Assembly (NCBI RefSeq): GCF_016735585.2
Contig: NZ_JAERSE020000002.1
Span: 806,001 to 870,000, forward strand
Direction: 5' to 3'
Source: Chryseobacterium tagetis
GTDB taxonomy: Bacteria > Bacteroidota > Bacteroidia > Flavobacteriales > Weeksellaceae
Length of the DNA stretch: 64,000 nucleotides
The translations under genes were made by a program, and so were the position numbers. The notes under the pieces are model-generated. The model ran no database searches, was not told where the DNA came from, and was given only the letters and a program-made list of their open reading frames with translations. Position 1 is the stretch's first letter. Every line of letters starts with the position of its first letter. Below are positions 1-7,413 of this stretch, one piece after another.

Positions 1-1308
1 TTCTTCTGGGCAATCGGAATGAATCACTTCATGGAAATCGCAAAAATGCGTGCGGCAAGATATATTTGGGCTGAATTATTAAAGCAGTTTAATCCTCAGA
101 ATCCAAAATCTTTAGCTTTAAGAACTCATTCGCAAACTTCAGGTTGGTCTTTAACAGAGCAGGAACCTTTCAACAATATTACAAGAACAGCAATTGAAGC
201 CTTATCTTCAGCATTAGGAGGAACTCAGTCTCTTCACACAAATGCTTTGGATGAAGCTATTGCGCTTCCGACAGATTATTCTGCAAAAATTGCAAGAAAT
301 ACTCAAATTATCCTTCAGCAGGAAAGCGGAATCTGCGATGTGGTAGATCCGATGGGTGGAAGTAATCTGGTGGAATCTCTGACTCAGCAAATGATCGAAG
401 AAGCAATGAAGTACATTGATGAGGTTGAGCAGGAAGGAGGAATGACTAAAGCGATCGAAGCTGGTATTCCAAAAATGAGAATTGAAGAAGCAGCAGCAAG
501 AAAGCAGGCAAAAATTGATAGCGGTGAAGAGTTTATCATTGGAGTAAATTCATTCAAATCAGACTTGAAACAAGACGAAATCGAGATTCTGGATATCGAC
601 AATACAGAAGTTCGCAGAAAACAGATCGAAAGATTAGACTCGATTAAACTAAGCAGAAATTCTGAAGCGGTTGAACAGATTTTAAATGAAATCAGAGAAT
701 CCGCAAAAACAGGAAAAGGAAACCTTTTGGCATTATGTATCGAAGCAGCTCGCAGAAGAGTAACTCTTGGAGAAATGAGCGATGCGATGGAAGAAAGTTT
801 CGGAAGATATAAAGCAAACATCAGAACAATCTCAGGAGTTTATGCCATGAATGCAGGTAAAAATGAATATTTTGAAAAAGCGCTGAACCTTACTCAGAAA
901 TTTGAAGAAGAAGAAGGTCGCCGTCCAAGATTAATGGTTGCGAAAATGGGACAGGACGGTCATGACAGAGGGGCGAAAGTAGTAGCAACAGCATTTGCAG
1001 ACATGGGATTCGATGTCGACGTTGCACCATTATTCCAGACTCCCGAAGAAGTTGCAAAACAGGCGGTTGAAAACGATATTCACATTTTAGGAGTTTCATC
1101 GTTGGCAGCGGGTCACAAAACGTTGGTTCCGCAGGTTGTAGAAGAATTGAAAAAACTGGGAGCAGATGATATTACCATTGTGGTTGGGGGAGTAATTCCT
1201 CAACAGGATTATGAATTCCTTTACGCAAACGGAGCAGATTTCATTTTCGGTCCTGGAACGAATCTTCCCAAGTGCGCGGTGGATATTTTAGAGAAATTTT
1301 TAAACTAA
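1..1308 (+). CDS. scpA: Methylmalonyl-CoA mutase large subunit, C-terminal part (partial at the window edge)
   Basis: The reading frame is open from base 1, so the gene begins before the window; the ATG at 19 is internal. The protein interconverts succinyl-CoA and methylmalonyl-CoA using adenosylcobalamin. About 435 residues are visible: the end of the TIM-barrel substrate domain, then a linker, then the B12-binding domain. That domain shows the DGHDRG motif, whose histidine is the lower cobalt ligand, followed by the SSLAAGH and VVGG segments typical of the family. The GTPase chaperone of this enzyme, MeaB, is encoded nearby at 8226, although not adjacent. The small subunit would be expected upstream of the window. 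Assignment is firm. Confidence 0.96.
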   Translation, partial: FFWAIGMNHFMEIAKMRAARYIWAELLKQFNPQNPKSLALRTHSQTSGWSLTEQEPFNNITRTAIEALSSALGGTQSLHTNALDEAIALPTDYSAKIARNTQIILQQESGICDVVDPMGGSNLVESLTQQMIEEAMKYIDEVEQEGGMTKAIEAGIPKMRIEEAAARKQAKIDSGEEFIIGVNSFKSDLKQDEIEILDIDNTEVRRKQIERLDSIKLSRNSEAVEQILNEIRESAKTGKGNLLALCIEAARRRVTLGEMSDAMEESFGRYKANIRTISGVYAMNAGKNEYFEKALNLTQKFEEEEGRRPRLMVAKMGQDGHDRGAKVVATAFADMGFDVDVAPLFQTPEEVAKQAVENDIHILGVSSLAAGHKTLVPQVVEELKKLGADDITIVVGGVIPQQDYEFLYANGADFIFGPGTNLPKCAVDILEKFLN

Positions 1309-1376
1309 ATTAACTTTTCCAACGAATAAATTGCACAGCGTTTGTACTGTAAGTCATAACCACAAAACAAAATATT

Positions 1377-1871
1377 ATGGCTTATACAGTAGTTTCAGTA
1401 TTTCCAAAGACTGTAGATACAGAGGAAATTAGAAAAGATTTAAGAGAAAACGGTTTCGATGAAGCGAATATCATTGTTTCAAAATCAAACGTAGAAACTG
1501 GACTTGATCATTATCAGGAAGACGAGCAGACGAAAGGTTTTTTCGATTATGTTTTTGCTCACGATGCAGAAATGCTGGATGCTTACCGTAAACACAGTAT
1601 TGGAAAAAATAACGTTGTTGTTTACACTGATGATCTTGAACAGGCAACTTCCGCAAAATCTATTTTAAATAGAAACGGAGCTTTGCAAGTTTATAGAAAA
1701 CAATCGGAAGACCATAAAGATATTCCGGATGGCATGACTGAAGAAGAATACAACGGAATCATTGCCAAAGCAAGACACAATATTTATTTTCTTGGATCTG
1801 AAAGGGTTTATCACTCCAACATTGTCAAAGGAATGGATGATCCGATGGACGATCTGGGATCGAAAGATTAA
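1377..1871 (+). CDS. Conserved hypothetical protein, stress-protein-like
   Basis: A 164-residue soluble acidic protein with no signal peptide or membrane segment. The first half (VVSVFPKTVDTEEIRKDL, then NIIVSKSNVETG) alternates strand and helix in the way of the small general-stress-protein domain (YflT-like), in which an N-terminal strand precedes a helix and a conserved sulfur/phosphate-type loop. The C-terminal part (TEEEYNGIIAKARHNIYF) is acidic and helical. I do not recognise a catalytic motif. It starts 68 bp after the mutase gene on the same strand, so co-transcription is possible but not shown. The family link is a weak impression; the existence of the gene is well supported by its length and codon use. 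Confidence 0.7.
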   Translation: MAYTVVSVFPKTVDTEEIRKDLRENGFDEANIIVSKSNVETGLDHYQEDEQTKGFFDYVFAHDAEMLDAYRKHSIGKNNVVVYTDDLEQATSAKSILNRNGALQVYRKQSEDHKDIPDGMTEEEYNGIIAKARHNIYFLGSERVYHSNIVKGMDDPMDDLGSKD

Positions 1872-1943
1872 AAAATATACAAATCTGGATAGTTTTCTAT
1901 TCAGATTTTTTTATGAATTTCATAAAAATTTGCAAATAAAAAG

Positions 1944-1972
1944 TTGATTATTCAAAAATTACTATATCTTTG
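1944..1972 (+). promoter_or_regulatory. Bacteroidetes-type promoter of the leader element
   Basis: TTG at 1944-1946 and TATCTTTG at 1965-1972 match the -33 (TTTG) and -7 (TAnnTTTG) elements of the Bacteroidetes housekeeping sigma factor, with an 18-nt spacer. Transcription would begin near 1979, about 35 nt before the leader ORF at 2015. This is a motif match only. Confidence 0.5.
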
Positions 1973-2014
1973 CATCTGAAAATCAAGTTTAACCATTTAA
2001 AAAACAACGAAGCA

Positions 2015-2092
2015 ATGTTCAAATTCAATCAGCTTTCAACAGTAGGATTGCCTTTTGCAAAGGCGAGGCTTCGTGGTTTGGTATACTCTTAG
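2015..2092 (+). CDS. Possible 25-residue leader peptide
   Basis: ATG at 2015 opens 25 codons ending at TAG 2090-2092 (peptide MFKFNQLSTVGLPFAKARLR followed by five residues). It lies between a good promoter and a strong terminator, which is the arrangement of an attenuator leader. The peptide is not rich in any one amino acid, so a classic amino-acid attenuator is not evident. The same RNA can fold: ACGAAGC at 2007-2013 pairs with GCTTCGT at 2068-2074, and GCCTTT/AAAGGC at 2050-2064 form an inner hairpin. It may therefore be a structured RNA rather than a translated gene. No biosynthetic gene follows; rtcB starts 378 bp after the stop. Confidence 0.4.
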   Translation: MFKFNQLSTVGLPFAKARLRGLVYS

Positions 2093-2114
2093 AATAAAAG
2101 TACAACGAAATATC

Positions 2115-2147
2115 AAAACCCGAAGTCGCAGAGATTTCGGGTTTTTT
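2115..2147 (+). terminator. Intrinsic terminator or attenuator after the leader ORF
   Basis: A 10-bp perfect stem (2115-2124 with 2136-2145) is followed by a short T run. Its left arm can alternatively pair with GGTTTGGTAT at 2075-2084, near the end of the leader ORF, through the complementary segment 2110-2120 with one bulged A. That would be an antiterminator arrangement. The stem is seen directly; the switching is inferred. Confidence 0.65.
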
Positions 2148-2227
2148 ATTGCGCAATATTTCAAACTCTAATTAGTTTTCCCGAAATCTTTTTTTATAAA
2201 ATTTAGGAATCTTTTCAAATAGTTTTT

Positions 2228-2326
2228 AGGAGCTGTTTCCCGCTTTCCACTATATCTTTTTCATTACGGCCTCCGCTTCGCTGCGGCCGCAACAAAAAAG
2301 GATGTCGCTGCAATCGGGGCTAGGAA
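2228..2326. repeat. Dispersed imperfect palindromic element of the flavobacterial type
   Basis: The stretch begins AGGAGCTGTTTCCCGC and ends AATCGGGGCTAGG, with TATATCTTTTT and AAAAAAGGATGTCGC as inner flanks around a GC-rich centre (CGGCC 2267-2271 and GGCCG 2285-2289). From memory, closely similar intergenic elements recur many times in Flavobacterium and Chryseobacterium chromosomes. Its GC content stands out from the surrounding AT-rich DNA. There is only one copy in this window, so the repeat status rests on prior knowledge. Confidence 0.55.
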
Positions 2327-2343
2327 AAGGTTATCGTTTAAAT

Positions 2344-2376
2344 AAACCTCATAGGTTTCAAAAACCTATGAGGTTT
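2344..2376. repeat. 33-bp palindromic repeat, copy 1 (upstream of rtcB)
   Basis: Perfect 15-bp arms (2344-2358 and 2362-2376) surround a CAA loop. A second copy lies at 3894-3926, just after rtcB. The two copies differ at one position in each arm, and the changes preserve base pairing (T-A in this copy, C-G in the other). Confidence 0.85.
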
Positions 2377-2470
2377 GAATATAATCAACTAAAAGTTTAG
2401 TTGGCGAAGAAACTGTGCGAGATGTAGATTCAAAATTTAGTATTTCACACTCAATTTTAAAACAACAACA

Positions 2471-3862
2471 ATGGGAAATTTAAAACTAAAAGGAAAAGAT
2501 ATATTAAAAATAGGCTATCCAAACAATCAGAGTGTCAACATCGCTTTGGAAGTCATGAAAAGAAATTTTGCAACGAAAAACATTCATCATGTGAAATCTC
2601 TTTTAAAGGAAATTCTGCAGAATCCGGAAGGTTTTGAAAAAGATCTGACTTTCGGACAAATTGCAGAAGCTTTGCTTTCATCAAAGAAAACGGAAAAAAG
2701 AATGCTCAATACCAATCGTGCATCTTTTCAGATTTTCGGAAATAATATTTCAGATGAAGCGAAAAACCAGCTGTACACCGCTTTGAAACTTCCAATTTCA
2801 ACGCAGGGCGCTTTAATGCCCGATGCGCATAGTGGTTACGGACTTCCGATCGGTGGTGTTCTTGCCGTTGAAAATGCTGTGATTCCTTATGGAGTCGGGA
2901 TGGACATCGGTTGCAGAATGAGCCTCAGTATTTTGGATACTCCTATTTCATATCTGGACGGAGCGAGAGATAAATACGAAAAAGCTCTTGCTGAACATAC
3001 AAAATTCGGAATGTATGAAACACATAAATCTCATATCGATCATGAAATTTTCGACAGAGATACGTTCGACATGATTCCGATTTTGAGGAGATTAAAAGGA
3101 AAAGCCATTAAGCAGATGGGAAGTTCCGGTGGCGGAAATCATTTTGTGGAATTCGGAGAAGTGGAAATTACAGAAGAAGATGAGCAAATCGGGCTTCCGA
3201 AAGGAAAATACTTGGGAATTCTTTCACATAGCGGTTCACGTGGATTGGGAGCAGAAATCGCTCAGTATTACTCAAGAGTAGCGACAGAACAATGTCCGTT
3301 ACCAAAAGAGGCACAACAATTTGCATGGCTGGATCTGAATACCCATCTCGGATTGGAATATTGGACAGCAATGAATTTGGCAGGAGATTATGCTTCAGCT
3401 TGTCACGACGATATTCACAGAAGATTGGTGAAAGCTGTCGGAGGAAGGGTAAAAGCGAGAGTTGAAAACCATCACAATTTCGCCTGGAAAGAAATCCATA
3501 ACGGAAAAGAAGTGATTGTTCACAGAAAAGGAGCAACTCCTGCTAATGAAAATGAATTGGGAATGATTCCCGGCTCGATGACCGCAAAAGGTTTTATCGT
3601 CCGCGGAAAAGGAAATCCTGATTCATTGAACTCAGCTTCACATGGTGCAGGAAGAGCGCATTCGAGAGGAGAGTGCAGAAGTCTGTTTACCCAAAATGAC
3701 ATCAAAAAAGAATTAAAACTCAAGAATGTCATTTTGATGGGTGGAAATACAGAAGAAGCACCCATGGCGTATAAAGACATCAACGAAGTCATGAACGCAC
3801 AAAGTGAATTAGTCGATATTCTGGGAACTTTTCAGCCGAGAATTGTGAGAATGGATAAATAA
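2471..3862 (+). CDS. rtcB: RtcB-family RNA-splicing ligase (PrfH-linked)
   Basis: A 463-residue protein that should join RNA 2',3'-cyclic phosphate or 3'-phosphate ends to 5'-OH ends using GTP and Mn2+. The whole active site is visible: DAHSGYGLPIGG (D118, H120), GMDIGCRM (C148), GGGNHFVEFGE (222-230), SHSGSRG (H253), ENHHNFAW (H334/H335) and SASHGAGR, whose H391 matches the guanylylated histidine. The ATG at 2471 follows an A-rich leader without a clear Shine-Dalgarno sequence, as is common in this phylum. A release-factor-like PrfH gene lies downstream at 5162. RtcB paralogs coupled to PrfH form a known pair that repairs 16S rRNA cut in the decoding centre. The gene is bracketed by two copies of a palindrome. 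Confidence 0.95.
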   Translation: MGNLKLKGKDILKIGYPNNQSVNIALEVMKRNFATKNIHHVKSLLKEILQNPEGFEKDLTFGQIAEALLSSKKTEKRMLNTNRASFQIFGNNISDEAKNQLYTALKLPISTQGALMPDAHSGYGLPIGGVLAVENAVIPYGVGMDIGCRMSLSILDTPISYLDGARDKYEKALAEHTKFGMYETHKSHIDHEIFDRDTFDMIPILRRLKGKAIKQMGSSGGGNHFVEFGEVEITEEDEQIGLPKGKYLGILSHSGSRGLGAEIAQYYSRVATEQCPLPKEAQQFAWLDLNTHLGLEYWTAMNLAGDYASACHDDIHRRLVKAVGGRVKARVENHHNFAWKEIHNGKEVIVHRKGATPANENELGMIPGSMTAKGFIVRGKGNPDSLNSASHGAGRAHSRGECRSLFTQNDIKKELKLKNVILMGGNTEEAPMAYKDINEVMNAQSELVDILGTFQPRIVRMDK

Positions 3863-3893
3863 ATTGAATGATAGATTTTGATTAAAATTTTTC

Positions 3894-3926
3894 AAACCTC
3901 ACAGGTTTCAAAAACCTGTGAGGTTT
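3894..3926. repeat. 33-bp palindromic repeat, copy 2 (downstream of rtcB)
   Basis: Arms 3894-3908 and 3912-3926 with a CAA loop, the same design as the copy at 2344-2376. The inner pair has changed from A-T to G-C on both arms. The GTG at 3918 lies inside this repeat, so it is unlikely to be the start of the following gene. On either strand the hairpin could also act as a weak terminator for rtcB. Confidence 0.85.
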
Positions 3927-3983
3927 AATAAAGATGATTTTAAACCAACAATTAACTATCAATCATTAACAAAAAACAAAAAA

Positions 3984-4535
3984 ATGGGAGCACCACATAA
4001 TATAAAAAGATACGGTGAAGTCTGGCCGGATTTTAGAATTAAAAGCGGACTTGAAATTTTAGAAAAATTAAAAGATAAAGTCATTATTTCAGGAGGTTGG
4101 GCGTGGCATTTTATGTCTGAAATCGGACATGCAGAATATAAACATGCTCATGATCATAAGGATATTGATGTTTTTGTACATAAAGAAAATGTTGCTGATG
4201 TGGTCATGATACTTCAGCAGGAAGGTTTTCAAAAAGTTTGGACAAGATACGATCATCTTCCGAGTGAAGAAAACTTTCGGAGATACGAGAAAACGATGGA
4301 ACTGGAAAACGGAAAGTTTCACAGAATTACAATTGATTTCTTTGAAAGAAATGATCTGGAAACTATCGAAACAAACGGATTCACTGTTGTGAAACCCAAT
4401 GTTCTGCTTTCTTTTTACAGAAATATTCATTCCAGTGATAAATGTTGGGCGGTTATGGCTGCAAAAGATTTATTGGAAAAAGGAATTGATCCTGTCGGCC
4501 ATCCGAAATTAAGTGAAATACCGAAAATCAGTTAG
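3984..4535 (+). CDS. Nucleotidyltransferase-fold protein in the rtcB-prfH cluster
   Basis: The 183-residue product starts at ATG 3984, preceded by an A-rich stretch; the longer GTG start at 3918 lies in a palindromic repeat. It has the hallmarks of the DNA-polymerase-beta-like nucleotidyltransferase fold: ISGGWAWHF (GGW at 37-39), then HKDIDVFV (D60 and D62), then ITIDFF (D118) as the third acid. All three metal-binding carboxylates are present, so it is probably active. Relatives transfer nucleotides to antibiotics, proteins or RNA ends, and the substrate cannot be read from the sequence. Its place between rtcB and prfH suggests RNA end processing or translation repair, but that is inference. 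The stop is separated by one base from the next ATG. Confidence 0.75.
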   Translation: MGAPHNIKRYGEVWPDFRIKSGLEILEKLKDKVIISGGWAWHFMSEIGHAEYKHAHDHKDIDVFVHKENVADVVMILQQEGFQKVWTRYDHLPSEENFRRYEKTMELENGKFHRITIDFFERNDLETIETNGFTVVKPNVLLSFYRNIHSSDKCWAVMAAKDLLEKGIDPVGHPKLSEIPKIS

Positions 4536-4536
4536 A

Positions 4537-5157
4537 ATGAACAATCCTATCAAAGGAAAAGTACTTGAATTTATCAATCAAAATTTCTTAAATGACAGAA
4601 AATTATTGAGGGAAAAAGCAAATGTGTTTTTAAAAGATCCTCATGTAACTAATCTGTTTCGTAAGGAATTTGAAAAAGTAAATACGGTTGTTCATTTTCA
4701 GTCTTTATCTTCTGAAACGGATAGGTTTTCAAAAGAGGAAATGGGTGATATTTCGGATGTTTGGACCTTTTATTTAAATGAAGATATTGATGAAGTCGAT
4801 ACAAGTGAAGGGTATGAAGATTGGGATTTTGAAAAATATTTGAAAACGGGAAAACCTCTTCATTGCTGTAGAGTCTGGATCAATTGGTTTTTAAACATTT
4901 ATTATATCCAGGCTTTTGAAATAAGTAAAAAAGGAAAAATTGAAACGGAGAGTATTATAAGAATTGCTGATCCTTATGAAAAAGGAAAATACAATTCAGT
5001 TTTAAATATCATGAAAGAAAATGGGTATGAAAAAATGACAGATGAATTAGCTTTAATAAAAGTAAAATCCGTTTCTACGGATTGTAATGACGATCCCACG
5101 GTTTTTGATTGCCTGTTTTCCGATATTATTTATCCTGTTCACTTTAGAATTAATTAA
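4537..5157 (+). CDS. Hypothetical protein in the rtcB-prfH cluster
   Basis: A 206-residue acidic soluble protein that I do not recognise. The start at ATG 4537 is chosen because it falls one base after the upstream stop; an in-frame ATG at 4513 would overlap the previous gene. There is no signal peptide or membrane helix. Notable stretches are an acidic run near residues 75-100 (NEDIDEVDTSEGYEDWDFE), LHCCRVWINWF, and a cysteine pair region near the C terminus (TDCNDDPTVFDCLF). It ends 4 bp before prfH, which argues for co-transcription with the repair genes. Function is unknown. Confidence 0.75.
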   Translation: MNNPIKGKVLEFINQNFLNDRKLLREKANVFLKDPHVTNLFRKEFEKVNTVVHFQSLSSETDRFSKEEMGDISDVWTFYLNEDIDEVDTSEGYEDWDFEKYLKTGKPLHCCRVWINWFLNIYYIQAFEISKKGKIETESIIRIADPYEKGKYNSVLNIMKENGYEKMTDELALIKVKSVSTDCNDDPTVFDCLFSDIIYPVHFRIN

Positions 5158-5161
5158 AACA

Positions 5162-5860
5162 ATGGAAAAATTAATACAAATAACCTCAGGAAGAGGACCT
5201 TTAGAATGCCAATGGGTAGTTGCAAAAGTTCTGAAGGTCTTCCTTGAGGAAGCAAAAAATAATACAATAGACTACGAAATCATCCATCGTGAAAACGGGG
5301 ATGAAAACCTGACCTTGAAATCTGTAACTCTTCTTTTAAAATCCAAAAAATTAAATGAATTTTTAAAGAATTGGTTAGGAAGTATATGTTGGACAGGAAA
5401 AAGCACGTTCCGGAAACTGCATAAAAGAAGCAACTGGTTTATCGGAATTTTTGAATTGGAAGGATTGGAGACCATCAATTTTAATGAAAAAGATATTCAG
5501 TTTCAAACGGCAAGAAGCCAGGGAAGTGGCGGACAAAATGTGAATAAAGTAAATACAGCAGTTCGGGCCACTCATATTCCTACAGGGGAAAGTGTTTTCG
5601 TTCAGGATTCACGCTCACAGTTGGAGAATAAGAAGCTTTCGATTATCAGATTAAAAGAAAAAGTATTGGAACAGAATATTATTCAGCTTCAAAAAAGAAT
5701 GCAGGAAACATGGAACAATCACTTGAATGTTCAGCGGGGAAATCCGGTCAGAACATTTTCAGGAACAGATTTTAAAAAGAATTATCAGGAGAAATCTTTC
5801 AAAAAACAAAGAAATCAGCTGAAAAATGAATTAAAAAATTACAAAAATGACCTTAACTAA
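5162..5860 (+). CDS. prfH: Peptide chain release factor homolog PrfH
   Basis: The 232-residue product starts at ATG 5162; an upstream in-frame ATG at 5087 lies within the preceding gene. It begins ITSGRGPLECQWVVAKVLK, the diagnostic PrfH N terminus, then has STFRKLHKRSNWFIGIFEL and the release-factor loop ARSQGSGGQNVNKVNTAVR with GGQ at 123-125. It lacks the stop-codon-reading domains of RF1/RF2, as expected for PrfH. In Escherichia coli PrfH acts with RtcB2, probably freeing the peptide from ribosomes with cut 16S rRNA so that the ligase can act. Here two extra genes separate it from rtcB. Its end overlaps the next gene by 14 bp. Confidence 0.93.
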   Translation: MEKLIQITSGRGPLECQWVVAKVLKVFLEEAKNNTIDYEIIHRENGDENLTLKSVTLLLKSKKLNEFLKNWLGSICWTGKSTFRKLHKRSNWFIGIFELEGLETINFNEKDIQFQTARSQGSGGQNVNKVNTAVRATHIPTGESVFVQDSRSQLENKKLSIIRLKEKVLEQNIIQLQKRMQETWNNHLNVQRGNPVRTFSGTDFKKNYQEKSFKKQRNQLKNELKNYKNDLN

Positions 5861-6362
5861 AAATAAATATTACTTTGAAGCACTGGATAATTATCCGTAC
5901 AGTTTGCCGGATTGTCTGGAAGCGCTGAATTATGCATTGTCTTATGATCCGGAAGATGCAGACAGTCTTTGTCTGATGGGAAGGATCTACAGCGAAATGT
6001 TATCTGACTATGAAAAAGCAAAGCTTTATTTTGAAGAAGCCATGCAATGTGATATGACGAACTTAAATGTTCCCCAATATTATATTAAATGCCTTTTGGA
6101 TAATGAAGATTTTCAGGAAGCAGAAAAACTGATTACCTATTCATTGAAGATTAAAGGAATCGATAAAGCAACCTTATGGTTTTACCGATCCTTACTTTCT
6201 GAAAAAAGAGGAAGCTTTGTCAATGCTCTCAAGTTTTTAGATGAAGCTGCAAAATATTGTTTTTCGGAGTATAGTTTGAATATCGTAAAGGATCGTAAGA
6301 AATTTATAAAATCAAAAATGCTAAAGAAAAGTAAAACTAAAAAAAAGAAGGAGACCAATTAA
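5847..6362 (+). CDS. Small TPR-repeat protein following prfH
   Basis: A 171-residue all-helical protein. Its start overlaps the last 14 bp of prfH, so translation is probably coupled. Tetratricopeptide-like pairs are visible around ALNYALSYDPEDADSLCLMG, YEKAKLYFEEAMQ, EDFQEAEKLITYSLK and SFVNALKFLDEAAK. The C terminus is very lysine-rich (KSKMLKKSKTKKKKE), which could contact RNA or the ribosome. TPR proteins usually mediate protein contacts, and here a scaffold role for the cluster is conceivable. A strong terminator overlaps its stop codon, so this is the last gene of the unit. Confidence 0.8.
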   Translation: MTLTKNKYYFEALDNYPYSLPDCLEALNYALSYDPEDADSLCLMGRIYSEMLSDYEKAKLYFEEAMQCDMTNLNVPQYYIKCLLDNEDFQEAEKLITYSLKIKGIDKATLWFYRSLLSEKRGSFVNALKFLDEAAKYCFSEYSLNIVKDRKKFIKSKMLKKSKTKKKKETN

Positions 6363-6376
6363 GTCTCCTTTTTTTT
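6348..6376 (+). terminator. Intrinsic terminator of the rtcB-prfH cluster
   Basis: The 8-bp stem AAGGAGAC (6348-6355) with GTCTCCTT (6363-6370) is followed by a T run to 6376. It overlaps the stop codon of the TPR gene (6360-6362). Confidence 0.85.
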
Positions 6377-6388
6377 GTAAATTTAATA

Positions 6389-7381
6389 ATGGAATTACGG
6401 TTTGAAATAAGACAGCTTCAATTAAAAGAAACATTTTCAATTGCATACGGGAATTACAATAAAAGAGAAGCTTTACTCATAGAACTCTCTCATCAAAATT
6501 GTAAAGGGTACGGAGAATGTGTAGCGATCGATTATTATCAAATCAATCTTCAATCTTTTGTTTTGAAATTAAAAGAAATTCAAATTCAGGTTGAAGCTCA
6601 GAAAATCATTCATCCAAAAGATTTTTTTAATTTTTTATTGAATTTAAATCTGCATCCATTCTTATTATCTGCTTTGGATTGCGCCTATTGGGATCTTTTC
6701 GGTAAGCTGGAAAATAAAAGCTTTATTGAATTAAATAATCTTTCGGCCGAAAATTTAGTTGAAAGTTCAATCACTATTTCTGTTGGAGAAATCGATCATC
6801 AGATTGAAAAAATAAACAAAAGTAAATGGAATAAATTCAAAGTGAAATGTAAAGGTTTAAATAAAGATCATGTTGAAAAGCTTTTACAATTACCTCAAAA
6901 TATAGCTTTAGATTCTAACGCCAGTTTTACCGATGAAGACTGTATCTGGCTTCAGGAAAATGTTGAGGTTGAAAAATTTTCTTATCTGGAACAACCGAGG
7001 CCAATCGGAAATTACAATATTTTAAAAAAAGAAAACTTCGCGAATTGGATGGCCGATGAAGATTGTCAGAATATTGATTCTTTAGAAGAATTAATTCCTT
7101 ATTATAAAAGTATCAATATCAAATTAATGAAATGTGGCGGATTAACTCCTGCTTTAGAAATGATCAAAAAGGCCAGAGAATTAAATTACAAGATCATGAT
7201 CGGTTGCATGACAGAATCCAGTGTCGGGATTTCTGCAGGCAGTGTCTTAACGGGATTGGTTGATTATGCAGATTTGGATGGGGCCAATCTTATTTCCAAT
7301 GATTATGCATCCGGTAATTTTGTCAAAGACGGCAAGATCATCCTGTCTTCAAAACCGGGTTTGGGAATTGAGTTAAAATAA
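6389..7381 (+). CDS. Dipeptide epimerase (enolase superfamily, L-Ala-D/L-Glu type)
   Basis: A 330-residue member of the mandelate racemase/muconate-lactonizing group of the enolase superfamily. It shows FKVKCKG with the KxK catalytic lysine, the metal ligands in DSNASF and YLEQP, then ADEDCQ, the second catalytic lysine in INIKLMKCGG, and GCMTESSVGISA near the C terminus, which is the dipeptide-epimerase signature. These enzymes epimerise L-Ala-D-Glu and related dipeptides during recycling of cell-wall peptides. o-Succinylbenzoate synthase is a related alternative, but the C-terminal motif favours the epimerase. It is transcribed after the prfH unit's terminator, with only about 13 bp before its start. 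Confidence 0.85.
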   Translation: MELRFEIRQLQLKETFSIAYGNYNKREALLIELSHQNCKGYGECVAIDYYQINLQSFVLKLKEIQIQVEAQKIIHPKDFFNFLLNLNLHPFLLSALDCAYWDLFGKLENKSFIELNNLSAENLVESSITISVGEIDHQIEKINKSKWNKFKVKCKGLNKDHVEKLLQLPQNIALDSNASFTDEDCIWLQENVEVEKFSYLEQPRPIGNYNILKKENFANWMADEDCQNIDSLEELIPYYKSINIKLMKCGGLTPALEMIKKARELNYKIMIGCMTESSVGISAGSVLTGLVDYADLDGANLISNDYASGNFVKDGKIILSSKPGLGIELK

Positions 7382-7413
7382 AAAATAGACTTCAAAAGAA
7401 GCCTATTTTTTAT
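7382..7413. terminator. Bidirectional terminator between convergent genes
   Basis: An imperfect inverted repeat (AAAATAGACTTC with GAAGCCTATTTT) has an A run on the left and a T run on the right. It serves the epimerase gene on the plus strand and the cytochrome gene on the minus strand, overlapping the end of the latter. Confidence 0.75.

Noticed and set aside
384..821. Minus-strand open frame of 145 codons opposite the mutase gene
   Set aside because: It lies wholly inside a certain gene on the other strand, is Ser/Ile/Leu-rich with no motif, and has no promoter.
2015..2092. Leader ORF as an amino-acid attenuator for a known operon
   Set aside because: No run of a single codon type is seen and no biosynthetic operon follows, so no specific amino acid can be named.
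2344..3926. The two palindromes as a CRISPR or transposon end pair
   Set aside because: There are only two copies, with no spacers between regular repeats and no transposase; the enclosed gene is a normal rtcB.
3918..3983. Upstream GTG start for the nucleotidyltransferase gene
   Set aside because: The GTG is inside a palindromic repeat, and the extra 22 residues do not resemble the fold; ATG 3984 is preferred.
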